64,000 bases of DNA from Blautia sp. (GTDB lineage Bacteria > Bacillota > Clostridia > Lachnospirales > Lachnospiraceae), in the NCBI GenBank assembly GCA_017515325.1, contig JAFWGA010000044.1, forward strand, positions 1 to 64,000, read 5' to 3'. Shown piece after piece: positions 8,135-17,162 of the stretch. The number at the start of each line of letters is the position of its first letter. Position 1 is the first letter of the stretch. Made by a program: the position numbers and the translations under genes. Under the pieces are notes generated by a model, which saw nothing but the letters and a program-made list of their open reading frames with translations, was not told where the DNA came from and made no database searches.

Positions 8135-8785
8135 ATGAATCAGACAAAGATACGGCTGCTGATGAGTATCCTGGGAGTTTTGATCAGCGGTTTGAGTGTG
8201 GGATTATTTAAACGTGCATTTCTTGGCGTAGATCCGTTTCAATCACTTATGAGTGGTCTGGATGCGGTCATACCGATCGGTTTTGGGACGCTCTATGTCA
8301 TAGTTAACGCATTGCTGCTTCTCTTTTCCATTGTGTTCGACAGACATAAGATTGGAATTGGAACAATTATCAACCTTTTTCTGGTAGGATATGTTGCCGA
8401 GTTTTCATTGAACCGGCTGACAGTATGGTTTCCGGTTTTGCCTTTATACGGACAGTTTATTATGCTGCTGATTGGCATAGTTATTATGTGTTTTGCTTCT
8501 GCATTTTATTTTACTGCGGATATGGGGGTCTCAACATATGACGCAATATCGCTTGTCATCTCAGAACGCCAGAATAAGGTTCCGTTTCGCTTCTGCAGAA
8601 TTATATCTGACCTCATCTGTGTCATAACCGGAACGCTATTATGCCTTTTATCTGGTATGACATGGGTAGAAGTGTTCGGCGTGGTAGGCATAGGAACGAT
8701 AATAACAGCATTTTTTATGGGCCCGCTCATCGATTTTTTCAATATCCATGCCGCCCGTCCCTTTCTGGAGAAGGGCAGCAGATGA
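8135..8785 (+). CDS. YczE/YitT-type integral membrane protein
   Basis: This 216-residue protein has five to six hydrophobic helices and the family features GVLISGLSVGLFKRAFLG near the N-terminus and a GVGIGT-like GVVGIGTIITAFFMGP near the C-terminus. Proteins of the YczE/YyaS group are widespread in Bacillota with no settled function. It starts at ATG 8135 behind AGAAGGGA. It precedes the reductase gene but is separated from it by a promoter and hairpin, so it is probably not part of that operon. Confidence 0.75.
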   Translation: MNQTKIRLLMSILGVLISGLSVGLFKRAFLGVDPFQSLMSGLDAVIPIGFGTLYVIVNALLLLFSIVFDRHKIGIGTIINLFLVGYVAEFSLNRLTVWFPVLPLYGQFIMLLIGIVIMCFASAFYFTADMGVSTYDAISLVISERQNKVPFRFCRIISDLICVITGTLLCLLSGMTWVEVFGVVGIGTIITAFFMGPLIDFFNIHAARPFLEKGSR

Positions 8786-8791
8786 AAACAC

Positions 8792-8821
8792 TTGTCGTCA
8801 GACGTTCGGAGAGGGTATAAT
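8792..8821 (+). promoter_or_regulatory. Promoter of the first flavoprotein reductase gene
   Basis: TTGTCG at 8792-8797, an 18-base spacer, then TATAAT at 8816-8821. A GC-rich hairpin made of two CCCGGG blocks (8833-8838 and 8849-8854) lies in the leader just downstream, followed by CTTTTTC. It may act as an attenuator or as the terminator of the preceding membrane-protein gene. Confidence 0.55.
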
Positions 8822-8889
8822 GATCAAAGAGCCCCGGGCAACGAAGGACCCGGGACAAAGCTTTTTCATTCAGCGAAAGGAGGACTACC

Positions 8890-10824
8890 ATGGGAAAGAA
8901 TATTTTGAACCGTAGGGATTTTCTGAAGGGCGCAGCAGCTACGGCGGTGGGGGCAGCTTTTTTCAGCATTCCGGTCCTGGGCCAGGATCAGGCGAAGGAA
9001 ACGTATACACCGGGCACTTATACAGCTACGGCTCAGGGCATGGAAAGCCTTGTGACCGTTACGATGACCTTTGATGAGACAAACATCACGGATGTGGTGG
9101 TGGATGTCAGCGGTGAGACAGAAGGGCTTGGGGCGGCCATCGGGGAGGAAGTGAAACGGCAGATTCTGGAGGGTCAGACCATTTCCATCGATGGCGTTTC
9201 CGGAGCTACGGTCTCTTCGAAGGCAGTGATGGAGGCAGCTGCCGACTGTATCCGCCAGGCCGGGGGAACCGTTCTGGTTGCCGAGGCCCAGCAAGAAGAA
9301 GGGGACACACCTTCGGATATCCACTGGCCGGCATGTGAGCCTGAGTATACGCCGGTAGCTGCAGGAGAAGGGGTCATCGCCTTTGAACCAGATCCGATTG
9401 ATCCGGCAGCGGTCGTTGAAGAAAAGGATATCGATGTGCTGGTCTGCGGGTTTGGTCCGGCCGGTATCGCCGCGGCGCTATCCTGTGCCCAGCAGGGTTT
9501 GCAAACGGTCGTGGTGGAAAAGAATGACACTGGCACGATTAACAGCATGACGATCGGTGGGGTTCATGACCGGATCCACGAGATGTATGGTGTGAAGTTT
9601 GACGAGAAGGAGATGATCGGGGAAGCCATGACCAAAAGCAGCTACCGTGCAGATCAGAGACTTTACACGAAACTGCTCGAGACGGATGGGGAGGCTGTCA
9701 ATTGGTGGCTGGATCAGATGCCCTTTGCGGATGAAGAGTATCCGCTGACTTTCTTTGGTTATTCTGGCAAGGAATTCGATTTCCGTGAGCCCTATGACAT
9801 TACCTCCCGGGACCATAGCTGGAACACCTCCATCAATATCCCCTTCGAGTCACCGGCTGCGATGCTGGAATACCTGACTGCCAGAGTGGTAGATGCCGGA
9901 GCACAGATTTATTTTGAGACTCCCGTTGTGCAACTGATCTGCGATGAGGAGGGGAAGGTCATCGGTGCCTTTGCCAGAAATGCCGAAGGGTATGTGAAAT
10001 TCAACACAGCTAAGGGTGTAGTCCTCGCTACAGGTGGGTATGAGCACAACCTGAAAAAGCTCAAGGAATGCTGCCGCCCCAGAGATCTGCAGCTTTGCGC
10101 CTGGCTGACCTATGCCCGCAACTGTACCGGAGATGGGCATGAGATGGCAAAGGCCATCGGAGCGATGGAGGATGAGTATCCACATCCGCTGATGCTCGAT
10201 CCCATGCAGCTGATGCCTTACGTGCGAGTCAACAGTAATGGGGTGCGTTTCATTGGGGAATATGAGACCTATGACCATCTGGCATCTGCCATTCAGACCC
10301 AGTATGGCGGCTACGATTACTTCATCACCGATGCCAATGTCAACGAAGCGGTGGACAAGATGTGGTCTCCTTCCTCTTCCTGTTATGGACCGAAGGAGGT
10401 CTGGGCAGGGGCAGCCACGAGCCCGAACGCCCTGGTGGCAGACTCCCTGGAGGAGCTGGCCGGATTGATGGGGGTGCCGGTGGATGCTTTTGTGGCGACT
10501 ATCGAGCACTGGAATGAGATGTGTGATGCCGGGGAGGACACCGACTTCGGCTATCCGGGACAGTATATGCACCGGATCGATACCGCTCCCTTCTATGCCA
10601 CGAGGGAGATGGCGGAGTCCTTGGCTACCTCCGGCGGCCTGCAGGTCAATGAGTATTCCCAGGTGCTGAACACCCAAAAGCTGCCGATCGAAGGGCTTTA
10701 TGCCTTGGGCAACACTTCCGGGAGCATGTTCTATGGAACCTATCCACACTCCATGAACTGCCTTTCCCATACTCGCTGCGTGGTGTTTGGCTACAACGTG
10801 GGCAAGACACTGGCCGGGAAATAA
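8890..10824 (+). CDS. Exported FMN-binding FAD-dependent reductase (fumarate/urocanate reductase superfamily)
   Basis: This extracytoplasmic flavoprotein probably takes electrons from the membrane and reduces a small organic acceptor. It begins with a twin-arginine signal (RRDFLKG...). An FMN-binding domain (residues ~40-125) carries DGVSGAT, where T107 would receive covalent FMN from ApbE. From residue ~181 comes a FAD_binding_2 domain with VLVCGFGPAGIAAA. Compared from memory with fumarate reductase FccA, the place of the TRDKAS catalytic arginine reads ETYDHLAS (about 458-466), and the C-terminal GANRLGG arginine region reads GTYPHSMN. So the acceptor is probably not fumarate. The start has AAAGGAGG seven bases upstream. 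A paralogue follows at 11,877. No apbE is in the window. Confidence 0.85.
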   Translation: MGKNILNRRDFLKGAAATAVGAAFFSIPVLGQDQAKETYTPGTYTATAQGMESLVTVTMTFDETNITDVVVDVSGETEGLGAAIGEEVKRQILEGQTISIDGVSGATVSSKAVMEAAADCIRQAGGTVLVAEAQQEEGDTPSDIHWPACEPEYTPVAAGEGVIAFEPDPIDPAAVVEEKDIDVLVCGFGPAGIAAALSCAQQGLQTVVVEKNDTGTINSMTIGGVHDRIHEMYGVKFDEKEMIGEAMTKSSYRADQRLYTKLLETDGEAVNWWLDQMPFADEEYPLTFFGYSGKEFDFREPYDITSRDHSWNTSINIPFESPAAMLEYLTARVVDAGAQIYFETPVVQLICDEEGKVIGAFARNAEGYVKFNTAKGVVLATGGYEHNLKKLKECCRPRDLQLCAWLTYARNCTGDGHEMAKAIGAMEDEYPHPLMLDPMQLMPYVRVNSNGVRFIGEYETYDHLASAIQTQYGGYDYFITDANVNEAVDKMWSPSSSCYGPKEVWAGAATSPNALVADSLEELAGLMGVPVDAFVATIEHWNEMCDAGEDTDFGYPGQYMHRIDTAPFYATREMAESLATSGGLQVNEYSQVLNTQKLPIEGLYALGNTSGSMFYGTYPHSMNCLSHTRCVVFGYNVGKTLAGK

Positions 10825-10934
10825 AACGGTTGGCCGATTAACCGTCCACAGGGGCATTTTTTATCAGTGGCGGTACAGAAAGTCATTCTTTTTATGGGAA
10901 TAATGGATTTTATCCGCGATACAAGGAGAGCAGC

Positions 10935-11738
10935 ATGAAGAACACAATGAGACGTAATCTGCAGACAATGACGGCATTACTTGCATTCATGTTGTTTTTC
11001 TTTGCCAGGTCTATGCCGGCTTGTGCTGAGGAAAGCATTGAGACAGAAGAATTGCCTGTCGAGGTGACACAGGAAGAAATGGATGAAGCCTATGATGAAG
11101 CCATGATGCAGGTTGATTCAGAGATTACCTTTTTAACAATGAAAGAGGTAAACTATCGGCTGGCAGATATCATGAAATTTGCATCCGGTAAAATGTCAGA
11201 TAAAGAATTTGCCGAAATGAAGAATCCGGATATCGAACGGCTCCTGGATCTGGGTGAGCTCATCGAACTAAGTGACAGCTTCTTCAAAGAAGCGGAAATG
11301 CAGACTGACCTGTCTGAGTACGAGGATGCCGTATCGGCATGGAAAGAGTACACGCAGGGACTGTCCGGAGATCCTGAAGCTACCGGAGCCGATGAATTGT
11401 TCGAACATCTTCCGCTAAAGAGCCGGGCCGATTTCCTCGAAGCGGCATACCATGTCGACAATGCCGTGTGGACTGCACTCAAAAACGAGCTCGGAGCCAG
11501 CTTGAGCGGGATGACAGACCTTGCACCTGACGTAAGCATAGGCCTTAAACAGGGAGCGGAGGCGGTATCGAGCTTTTTCTCTGTGATTGACGAAGCCAAA
11601 ACGTACCTATCTGTTGGAACTGATCATGAAAGATATGAGAAAAGGATCGCCCTTCAGAAAATCAAAACCAGATTTACACTGCTGCAGCAGATGCTCCTTG
11701 TTGTATGTAATGTAATCGAAGCGGTTCCTTCTTTTTGA
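10935..11738 (+). CDS. Secreted helical protein of unknown function
   Basis: This 267-residue protein has a clear Sec signal peptide (TALLAFMLFFFARSMPACA, cleavage after about residue 31), then a strongly acidic, mainly helical mature part without cysteines or a lipobox. I recognise no family. It lies between the two flavoprotein reductases in the same orientation, 110 bases after the first and 138 before the second, so it may be a partner or a periplasmic accessory of them. The start has AAGGAGA six bases upstream. This is inference from position only. Confidence 0.7.
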   Translation: MKNTMRRNLQTMTALLAFMLFFFARSMPACAEESIETEELPVEVTQEEMDEAYDEAMMQVDSEITFLTMKEVNYRLADIMKFASGKMSDKEFAEMKNPDIERLLDLGELIELSDSFFKEAEMQTDLSEYEDAVSAWKEYTQGLSGDPEATGADELFEHLPLKSRADFLEAAYHVDNAVWTALKNELGASLSGMTDLAPDVSIGLKQGAEAVSSFFSVIDEAKTYLSVGTDHERYEKRIALQKIKTRFTLLQQMLLVVCNVIEAVPSF

Positions 11739-11876
11739 CAGAGCAGGAGGAAATTTCTGATATTCTATGGATAACAGGGCATTCATATGTTATAATTGAC
11801 GAACAAGTTTTACGGTAGGTTTGTGTGTCGTGGCAGAAATCGATCTTAACCAACAAAGCACGAAAGGAGACCACCT

Positions 11877-13862
11877 ATGAAAAACATTTCGAGAAAAGAC
11901 TTTCTCAAAGGAACTCTGGCATCTGGCGCTGCCCTGGCTGCAGCAAGTGTGATTGGGGTACCAATCCTGGCAGGGGAGGAAAAAGGCAAATACACTCCCG
12001 GCACCTACTCCGCGAAGGCAAAAGGTATAGCGGGCGATGTGGAAGTCACCATGACCTTTGATGAGACATCCATCACGGATGTAGTGATCGATGTTTCCGG
12101 AGAAACCCCCGATATCGGCGGAGCCATTGGCGAGGACATGGCGAAAGCGATCCTGGATGCCCAGTCAGCGGACATTGATGCGGTATCCGGGGCAACCGTT
12201 ACCAGTGATGCAATCAGAGCTGCAGCCGCAGACTGTATCTCCCAGGCCTCTGGAACCGAAGTCGTCCTTACCGAAAAGGAAGAAACCGTATCAGACTGGT
12301 TAGGTGAGCCGCCGGTAATTGACGAAGCCGATATAACCGAAGAACTTGAGACCGAGGTTCTTGTTGTTGGCTGTGGTACCGGTGGATGGATCGCTACCAT
12401 GACAGCTGCCGAAGAAGGCGCGAAGGTTTTGGTGGTGGAGAAGGGTGAGACTGCAACGAAGATCCGTGAGGATATCGGTTCTATCGATTCTAAGATCCAG
12501 CTTGCTGAGATTGAAAAAGATCCCGGCCTTGCTATCGACAAAATGGAAGCACTCCAGGATATCGTCCGTTATGCCAGCGGGTATGTGGACAGTAATCTCA
12601 TCAAGGTCTGGATCAATGAGTCTGGAGAAATGGTTGACTGGCTGACGGATTTGATTGAGTCCACCGGCAACTGGTACATGAGTCTGGAAGGTGGCATCGG
12701 CAACCGGGAAGATCCGGGACGCGACAAGGCTTACGCTACCGGCCACAGCCCGCATAAGACGGATGACGCACCAGAAGAGCTGAGCATTTCCGATACCTTC
12801 CAGGAGCACTGCGATGAGCTGGGTGTGGAATGGAAGCTTCAGACCGCTATGGTGAAATTGGAGCAGGATGACACGGGGAAGGTTACAGGAATCATCGCTC
12901 AGGATCTGACAGACGATCACTACATCAGGATAAAAGCGTCCAAAGGTGTCATCATGGCCGCTGGCGGCTATGCCACCAATACGGATATGATGCTTGCCCT
13001 GCAGCCGATGACGATGAAGATGAAGGTAAATGTCCCCATTGGATCAAAAGGGGATGGATCCGCCATCAAAGCTATGCTCTGGGCTGGCGCAGAGATGGAT
13101 CCCTGCCATGCTTCCATGATGTTTAATAGAGCATCCTGTCTGCCGACCGAGACCGCCGGCTACAAAACCAACGGCAAATGGTTCTGGTTTGGAGAGCAGC
13201 CTTTCCTGAAGGTCAACCTGAATGGGGAACGTTTCTGTAACGAGTCTGGCCCTTATGAATTCATGCTTCATTCCATGTATATGCAGCCTTACCACACCTA
13301 CTGCGATATCTTTGACGCGAACAGTAAAGAGTACTGCGAGCAGTTTGACGAGGTTGGATGCTGCCGCCTGTTCCCGTTTGATAATGGGGCACTGTCAAAC
13401 CGTGACTTCGACAGCTGCTGGAATGACATGATGGAAGGGGAGAATTCTCATCTGGAGCTGGGTTACCTGCAGAAGGCAGATACGCTGGAGGAACTGGCAG
13501 AGAAGTTGAATATCCCAGTGGAAACGTTTGTCAAGACGGTGGAACGATACAACGAGCTTGCCACCAAGGGCGTTGATGAGGACTATGGGAAAGAGAAACA
13601 CCGCCTTACGCCGGTGGATACCGCGCCGTTCTATGGAATCCGCACCTGTGCTTGGCATCTGACCACTCTGGATGGCTGCAGGATTAATACGGATATGCAG
13701 GTAATCAGAGAGGATGGAACCCCGATTGAAGGGCTGTATGCAACAGGAGACTGCACCGGCGGATTCTTTGCGAATAACTATCCGAACCTGTTTACGGGAT
13801 TGGCATGCGGACGTACCATGACGTTCGGCAGACGTGCTGCGAAGATTGTTGCGGGGAAGTAA
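11877..13862 (+). CDS. Exported FMN-binding FAD-dependent reductase, second paralogue
   Basis: The architecture matches the reductase at 8890: a Tat-like signal (RKDFLKG), an FMN-binding domain with DAVSGAT (T107 as FMN attachment site), then a FAD domain with VLVVGCGTGGWIA near residue 161. It is diverged from the first copy in the catalytic half: the FccA-like TRDKAS region reads GPYEFML and the C-terminal signature reads NNYPNLFTGLACGR. The acceptor therefore probably differs from both fumarate and that of the first copy. GAAAGGAG precedes the ATG. The symporter gene starts seven bases after its stop, so the two are translationally linked, which suggests that transporter handles the substrate, the product or an exchange partner. 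Confidence 0.85.
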   Translation: MKNISRKDFLKGTLASGAALAAASVIGVPILAGEEKGKYTPGTYSAKAKGIAGDVEVTMTFDETSITDVVIDVSGETPDIGGAIGEDMAKAILDAQSADIDAVSGATVTSDAIRAAAADCISQASGTEVVLTEKEETVSDWLGEPPVIDEADITEELETEVLVVGCGTGGWIATMTAAEEGAKVLVVEKGETATKIREDIGSIDSKIQLAEIEKDPGLAIDKMEALQDIVRYASGYVDSNLIKVWINESGEMVDWLTDLIESTGNWYMSLEGGIGNREDPGRDKAYATGHSPHKTDDAPEELSISDTFQEHCDELGVEWKLQTAMVKLEQDDTGKVTGIIAQDLTDDHYIRIKASKGVIMAAGGYATNTDMMLALQPMTMKMKVNVPIGSKGDGSAIKAMLWAGAEMDPCHASMMFNRASCLPTETAGYKTNGKWFWFGEQPFLKVNLNGERFCNESGPYEFMLHSMYMQPYHTYCDIFDANSKEYCEQFDEVGCCRLFPFDNGALSNRDFDSCWNDMMEGENSHLELGYLQKADTLEELAEKLNIPVETFVKTVERYNELATKGVDEDYGKEKHRLTPVDTAPFYGIRTCAWHLTTLDGCRINTDMQVIREDGTPIEGLYATGDCTGGFFANNYPNLFTGLACGRTMTFGRRAAKIVAGK

Positions 13863-13868
13863 ATAAAA

Positions 13869-15059
13869 ATGAAGAAACTATCTCTCGCTTCACAAATATT
13901 CATTGCGCTTGTACTTGGTATCATTGTAGGTATTCTTTTCACAGGGCATTCGTCCATCGCAACTACTTACATTAAACCCATTGGAACGATTTTCCTGAAT
14001 CTGATCAAATGGGTTGTCACGCCATTGGTATTCTTTTCGATTATGGCCGGCGTGATTTCCATGCGGGATATCAAAAAGGTAGGCTCTATCGGCCTTAAGA
14101 CAGTCATCTATTATATGTGTACGACGGCTTTTGCCGTTACCATTGGCCTGCTTCTCGCCAACCTGTTCAAAGGAATGTTTCCGGTTCTCCAGACGACTGA
14201 TCTGGCGTACGAAGCCTCTGCCTCTGTCAATTTTATGGATACCCTGGTGGGTATCTTCCCCTCAAACTTTTTTGCACCCTTCGTAGAGGCCAATATGCTC
14301 CAGATCATTGTGGCCAGCCTGATTATCGGCTTCGCGCTGCTTCTGGTAGATCAGCAAAAAGAGATTGAGTTTGAATCCGTTGAAACGCTCAACGATGTTT
14401 TTATGAAGTCCATGGAGATGATAGTAAAGCTTTCTCCCATTGGCGTGTTCTGCCTGATCTGTCCTGTGGTGGCGGAAAACGGTCCGGCTGTTTTAGGCTC
14501 ACTCGCAAAGGTTCTCCTTGTCGCTTATCTGGCCTACTTTCTCCATGCTGTATTGGTGTATTCCCTTGCTGTGAAAATTGCAGCCGGCATGAGTCCGCTA
14601 ACATTTTTCAAAGGCATGCTTCCTGCGATCATGTTCGCTTTTTCCTCAGCTTCTTCTGTGGGAACGCTCCCCATCAACATGGAGTGTACAGAAAAACTTG
14701 GCGCGGATAAGAATATTTCTTCCTTTGTCCTTCCGCTTGGTGCCACGATCAACATGGACGGAACCGCAATCTACCAGGGTGTTTGCGCTATTTTTATCGC
14801 CTCCTGCTTTGGCATTACCCTGACGTTTTCCCAGATGCTCACGATTGTCCTGACTGCCACCCTGGCCTCCATCGGCACTGCAGGCGTACCGGGCGCCGGC
14901 ATGGTCATGCTTGCCATGGTACTGAGTTCTGTTGGGTTGCCGGTGGAAGGAATCGCACTGGTAGCCGGAATCGATCGTATCTTTGATATGGGACGGACGA
15001 CGGTCAACATCACCGGAGACGCTTCCTGCACAATCGTTGTCTCTGCCTTGGAAAAATAA
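13869..15059 (+). CDS. Dicarboxylate/amino acid:cation symporter (DAACS family)
   Basis: This 396-residue secondary transporter of the GltP/DctA family moves dicarboxylates or acidic or neutral amino acids with protons or sodium. Visible landmarks are the N-terminal helix block, the serine-rich hairpin FAFSSASSVGTLP, the NMDGTAIYQ motif that coordinates cation and substrate, and the second hairpin GTAGVPGAG. It is slightly shorter than E. coli GltP (about 437 residues). Its ribosome site lies in the end of the upstream reductase gene (GGGGAAG), so it is cotranscribed. Substrate is not decidable. A strong terminator ends the operon. Confidence 0.88.
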   Translation: MKKLSLASQIFIALVLGIIVGILFTGHSSIATTYIKPIGTIFLNLIKWVVTPLVFFSIMAGVISMRDIKKVGSIGLKTVIYYMCTTAFAVTIGLLLANLFKGMFPVLQTTDLAYEASASVNFMDTLVGIFPSNFFAPFVEANMLQIIVASLIIGFALLLVDQQKEIEFESVETLNDVFMKSMEMIVKLSPIGVFCLICPVVAENGPAVLGSLAKVLLVAYLAYFLHAVLVYSLAVKIAAGMSPLTFFKGMLPAIMFAFSSASSVGTLPINMECTEKLGADKNISSFVLPLGATINMDGTAIYQGVCAIFIASCFGITLTFSQMLTIVLTATLASIGTAGVPGAGMVMLAMVLSSVGLPVEGIALVAGIDRIFDMGRTTVNITGDASCTIVVSALEK

Positions 15060-15063
15060 TGTG

Positions 15064-15100
15064 AAAAGCCCTTGGCCTTTTATCAGGCCAAGGGCTTTTT
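15064..15100 (+). terminator. Strong intrinsic terminator of the reductase-symporter operon
   Basis: AAAAGCCCTTGGCC (15064-15077) pairs with GGCCAAGGGCTTTT (15086-15099) over an eight-base loop, with a T run at the end. The A/T arms make it usable in both directions. Confidence 0.9.
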
Positions 15101-15147
15101 GCCGTGGACATGTAACTGTCCAGGATAAGTCTGGAGTTATCTATTCT

Positions 15148-16017
15148 TTATCCCCACAATTCTCTGAGGAATTTCACAGATTTCGCTGCATCCTCGTCAA
15201 GCTTCGCTTCCGGGCAGCCGTTTGAAAGATCATGCCAGATACGGATATCTTTTCCTACCGTTCCGCCCATGCGAACGAAGGGTTCCATCACCACATCACC
15301 GTCATAGTTGATATCATGCAGGGCTTCTCCGATCTCTTTCCAGGGAATCCTTCCTCCGGCAAACGGAGGTCTTCTGTTCGCTTCCCCTACATGGAGATGG
15401 CCCAGCCGGTCTCCGGCCAGCCGGATTGCGTCACCAAAGGAATCTTCTTCAATATTCATATGGAAGGTGTCCAGCATCACCTTGACATTGGGACGTCCCA
15501 CCTTGTCGACAAATTCCACAGCCTCTTCACAGATATTAAGCAGATAACCCTCGAATCGGTTCAAAACCTCCATTCCAAGGGCGATATCATAATCGGCAGC
15601 CATGTCAGCCAGTTCACGGATATTGTTGATGGCCCTTTCCAGATCTGCTTTCTTATCAAAGGGAACATTATAGTCCACCGGCCAGTAAGAATACAGTCCG
15701 CCGCCCAGCTTCTTAACCCCGGCAGTTTTCATCTTCTTAAAGGTCGCTTCATACTTATCAAAAGCAGCCTTCACAATCTGCGGATCCGGAGAAGCGATAT
15801 TGTGTGCGGCATCAGGGCCATATCCACCGGTCAGCACGATCCCCTGGGCTTCTGCCTCAGCCTTCAGGCGAAGCAGGTACTCATCCTCCATGTTCAGCAT
15901 GAAATGGCACCCTACCTCAAGGATATCAAAGCCAAGCTTTTTCACTTTCCCTACATAGCCGATATAGTCTGCAGTCCATTCTTTTTCCCAATAGGAATAA
16001 TAAATACCATACTTCAT
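15148..16017 (-). CDS. D-psicose (D-allulose) 3-epimerase / D-tagatose 3-epimerase family
   Basis: This 289-residue TIM-barrel sugar epimerase should interconvert D-allulose and D-fructose, or a related ketose pair, in the cytoplasm. It strongly resembles characterised clostridial psicose 3-epimerases: start MKYGIYYSYWE, GFDILEVG, the LYSYWPVDY block, catalytic-type Glu in LEVLNRFEGYL, VMLDTFHMNIEEDS, GHLHVGEANRR and the second catalytic Glu in VMEPFVRMGG. AAAGGAAA precedes the ATG. It is the last gene of the minus-strand operon after two permeases, ATPase and binding protein, separated from the permease by a hairpin-rich gap. Tagatose or other ketoses remain possible. Confidence 0.88.
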   Translation of the reverse strand: MKYGIYYSYWEKEWTADYIGYVGKVKKLGFDILEVGCHFMLNMEDEYLLRLKAEAEAQGIVLTGGYGPDAAHNIASPDPQIVKAAFDKYEATFKKMKTAGVKKLGGGLYSYWPVDYNVPFDKKADLERAINNIRELADMAADYDIALGMEVLNRFEGYLLNICEEAVEFVDKVGRPNVKVMLDTFHMNIEEDSFGDAIRLAGDRLGHLHVGEANRRPPFAGGRIPWKEIGEALHDINYDGDVVMEPFVRMGGTVGKDIRIWHDLSNGCPEAKLDEDAAKSVKFLRELWG

Positions 16018-16169
16018 TTTTCAATTTTCCTTTCTTTTTTCGGTTAGCATTGCCAACTGACGGCGCTGAGTGCCGGTGGCACCCGTTTAGCGCCGACCGA
16101 GTCGGAAGACGAGACCAACGCAGCAGATGCCTGCGTAGATAATTCAGAGGGCGAAGGATTAACAGAGCC
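16018..16169 (-). repeat. Hairpin-rich gap between permease and epimerase genes
   Basis: CGGCGCT (16061-16067) pairs with AGCGCCG (16089-16095), with an inner GTGCC (16070-16074)/GGCAC (16078-16082). A second small hairpin CCGAC-CGA-GTCGG lies at 16093-16105. There is no T run, so an mRNA-stabilising or processing hairpin is more likely than a terminator. Confidence 0.5.
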
Positions 16170-17162
16170 TTATCTTGATGATTTTGCCTTGTTACGGAAA
16201 TACTTGTAGGTCATGAATCCCAGCAGCAGCACGCCATAAAGAGCCTGACGATAGTAATTGTTGATCTGAGGAATCGAATTCAGGTAGGCACTGATCACCT
16301 GAACGACCAGAACTGCCGTCGCCACACCGGGAATTTCTCCATAACCACCGTTTGGATCACAGCCGCCAAGAACCGCAATCAGAATCGTCATCATCACATA
16401 ACTGCTTCCAAAGTCCGCTTTCACAGATGCGATCTTTGAGAGATTGATGAGTCCGGTCATGGCAGAAAGAAGGCCGGAGATCATATAGGCAGCCGTGATG
16501 ACCGCCACATTCTTGATCCCTGCGAATGCCGCAGCCTTCTCGTTAACACCGACCAGATGAATCCGTCTGCCGAATGCAGTCTTCCCAACCACAATACTCA
16601 GAATGACGGCAGAAACCACAAAGATGATAAAGGGGCGGGGGACCATATCAAAGAGCACATCATTTTTCGCAAAGCTCTTGAAATTGTTTACCGCATTGAT
16701 TGGTTTTCCCTTTCCCAGCACGATGGTAATTCCGTAAAAAAGTTCATAGGTTCCCAGCGTCGCCAGCATGGGAGGAACCTTTACCACCGAAACAAGAATA
16801 CCGTTCAGACAGCCGCACACCAGTCCGACCAAAAGTCCAACCGCACATCCGATCAGGATTCCTGTCAGGGAACCATCCGGATTGGCTTCAGAAACGAATG
16901 CCTGCATGACAAGGGCAGAGGTGGCACCGCACAGGTTGGCTATATATACTGTGGAAAGATCAATTCCGCCTGTGATCATTGCCATAGAAAGTCCCAAAGC
17001 CAGAAGTCCGTATTCGGAAAGCTGTTTGCCCATGGTCTGGAAGTTCTTTACGCTCATGAATGCAGAGCCGCGTGTCACCCCAGCCACGATAAACAGAACG
17101 ATCAGTATGATCAGCATTCTTAAAAAATCGCTGTTTATCCCTGATTTCCTTTTTGCTGTCAT
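16170..17162 (-). CDS. Sugar ABC transporter permease (RbsC/LsrD/RhaQ type)
   Basis: This 330-residue inner-membrane permease of the branched-chain/ribose type (BPD_transp_2) has about eight to nine hydrophobic helices and the family motifs GLALSMAMITGGIDLS near residue 60 and AVLGGCDPNGGYGEIPG in the late cytoplasmic loop. Its ATG overlaps the TGA of the upstream permease (ATGA at 17159-17162). It would pair with that second permease as a heterodimer. The start is behind GGAGGGAGGAGA. Confidence 0.88.
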   Translation of the reverse strand: MTAKRKSGINSDFLRMLIILIVLFIVAGVTRGSAFMSVKNFQTMGKQLSEYGLLALGLSMAMITGGIDLSTVYIANLCGATSALVMQAFVSEANPDGSLTGILIGCAVGLLVGLVCGCLNGILVSVVKVPPMLATLGTYELFYGITIVLGKGKPINAVNNFKSFAKNDVLFDMVPRPFIIFVVSAVILSIVVGKTAFGRRIHLVGVNEKAAAFAGIKNVAVITAAYMISGLLSAMTGLINLSKIASVKADFGSSYVMMTILIAVLGGCDPNGGYGEIPGVATAVLVVQVISAYLNSIPQINNYYRQALYGVLLLGFMTYKYFRNKAKSSR

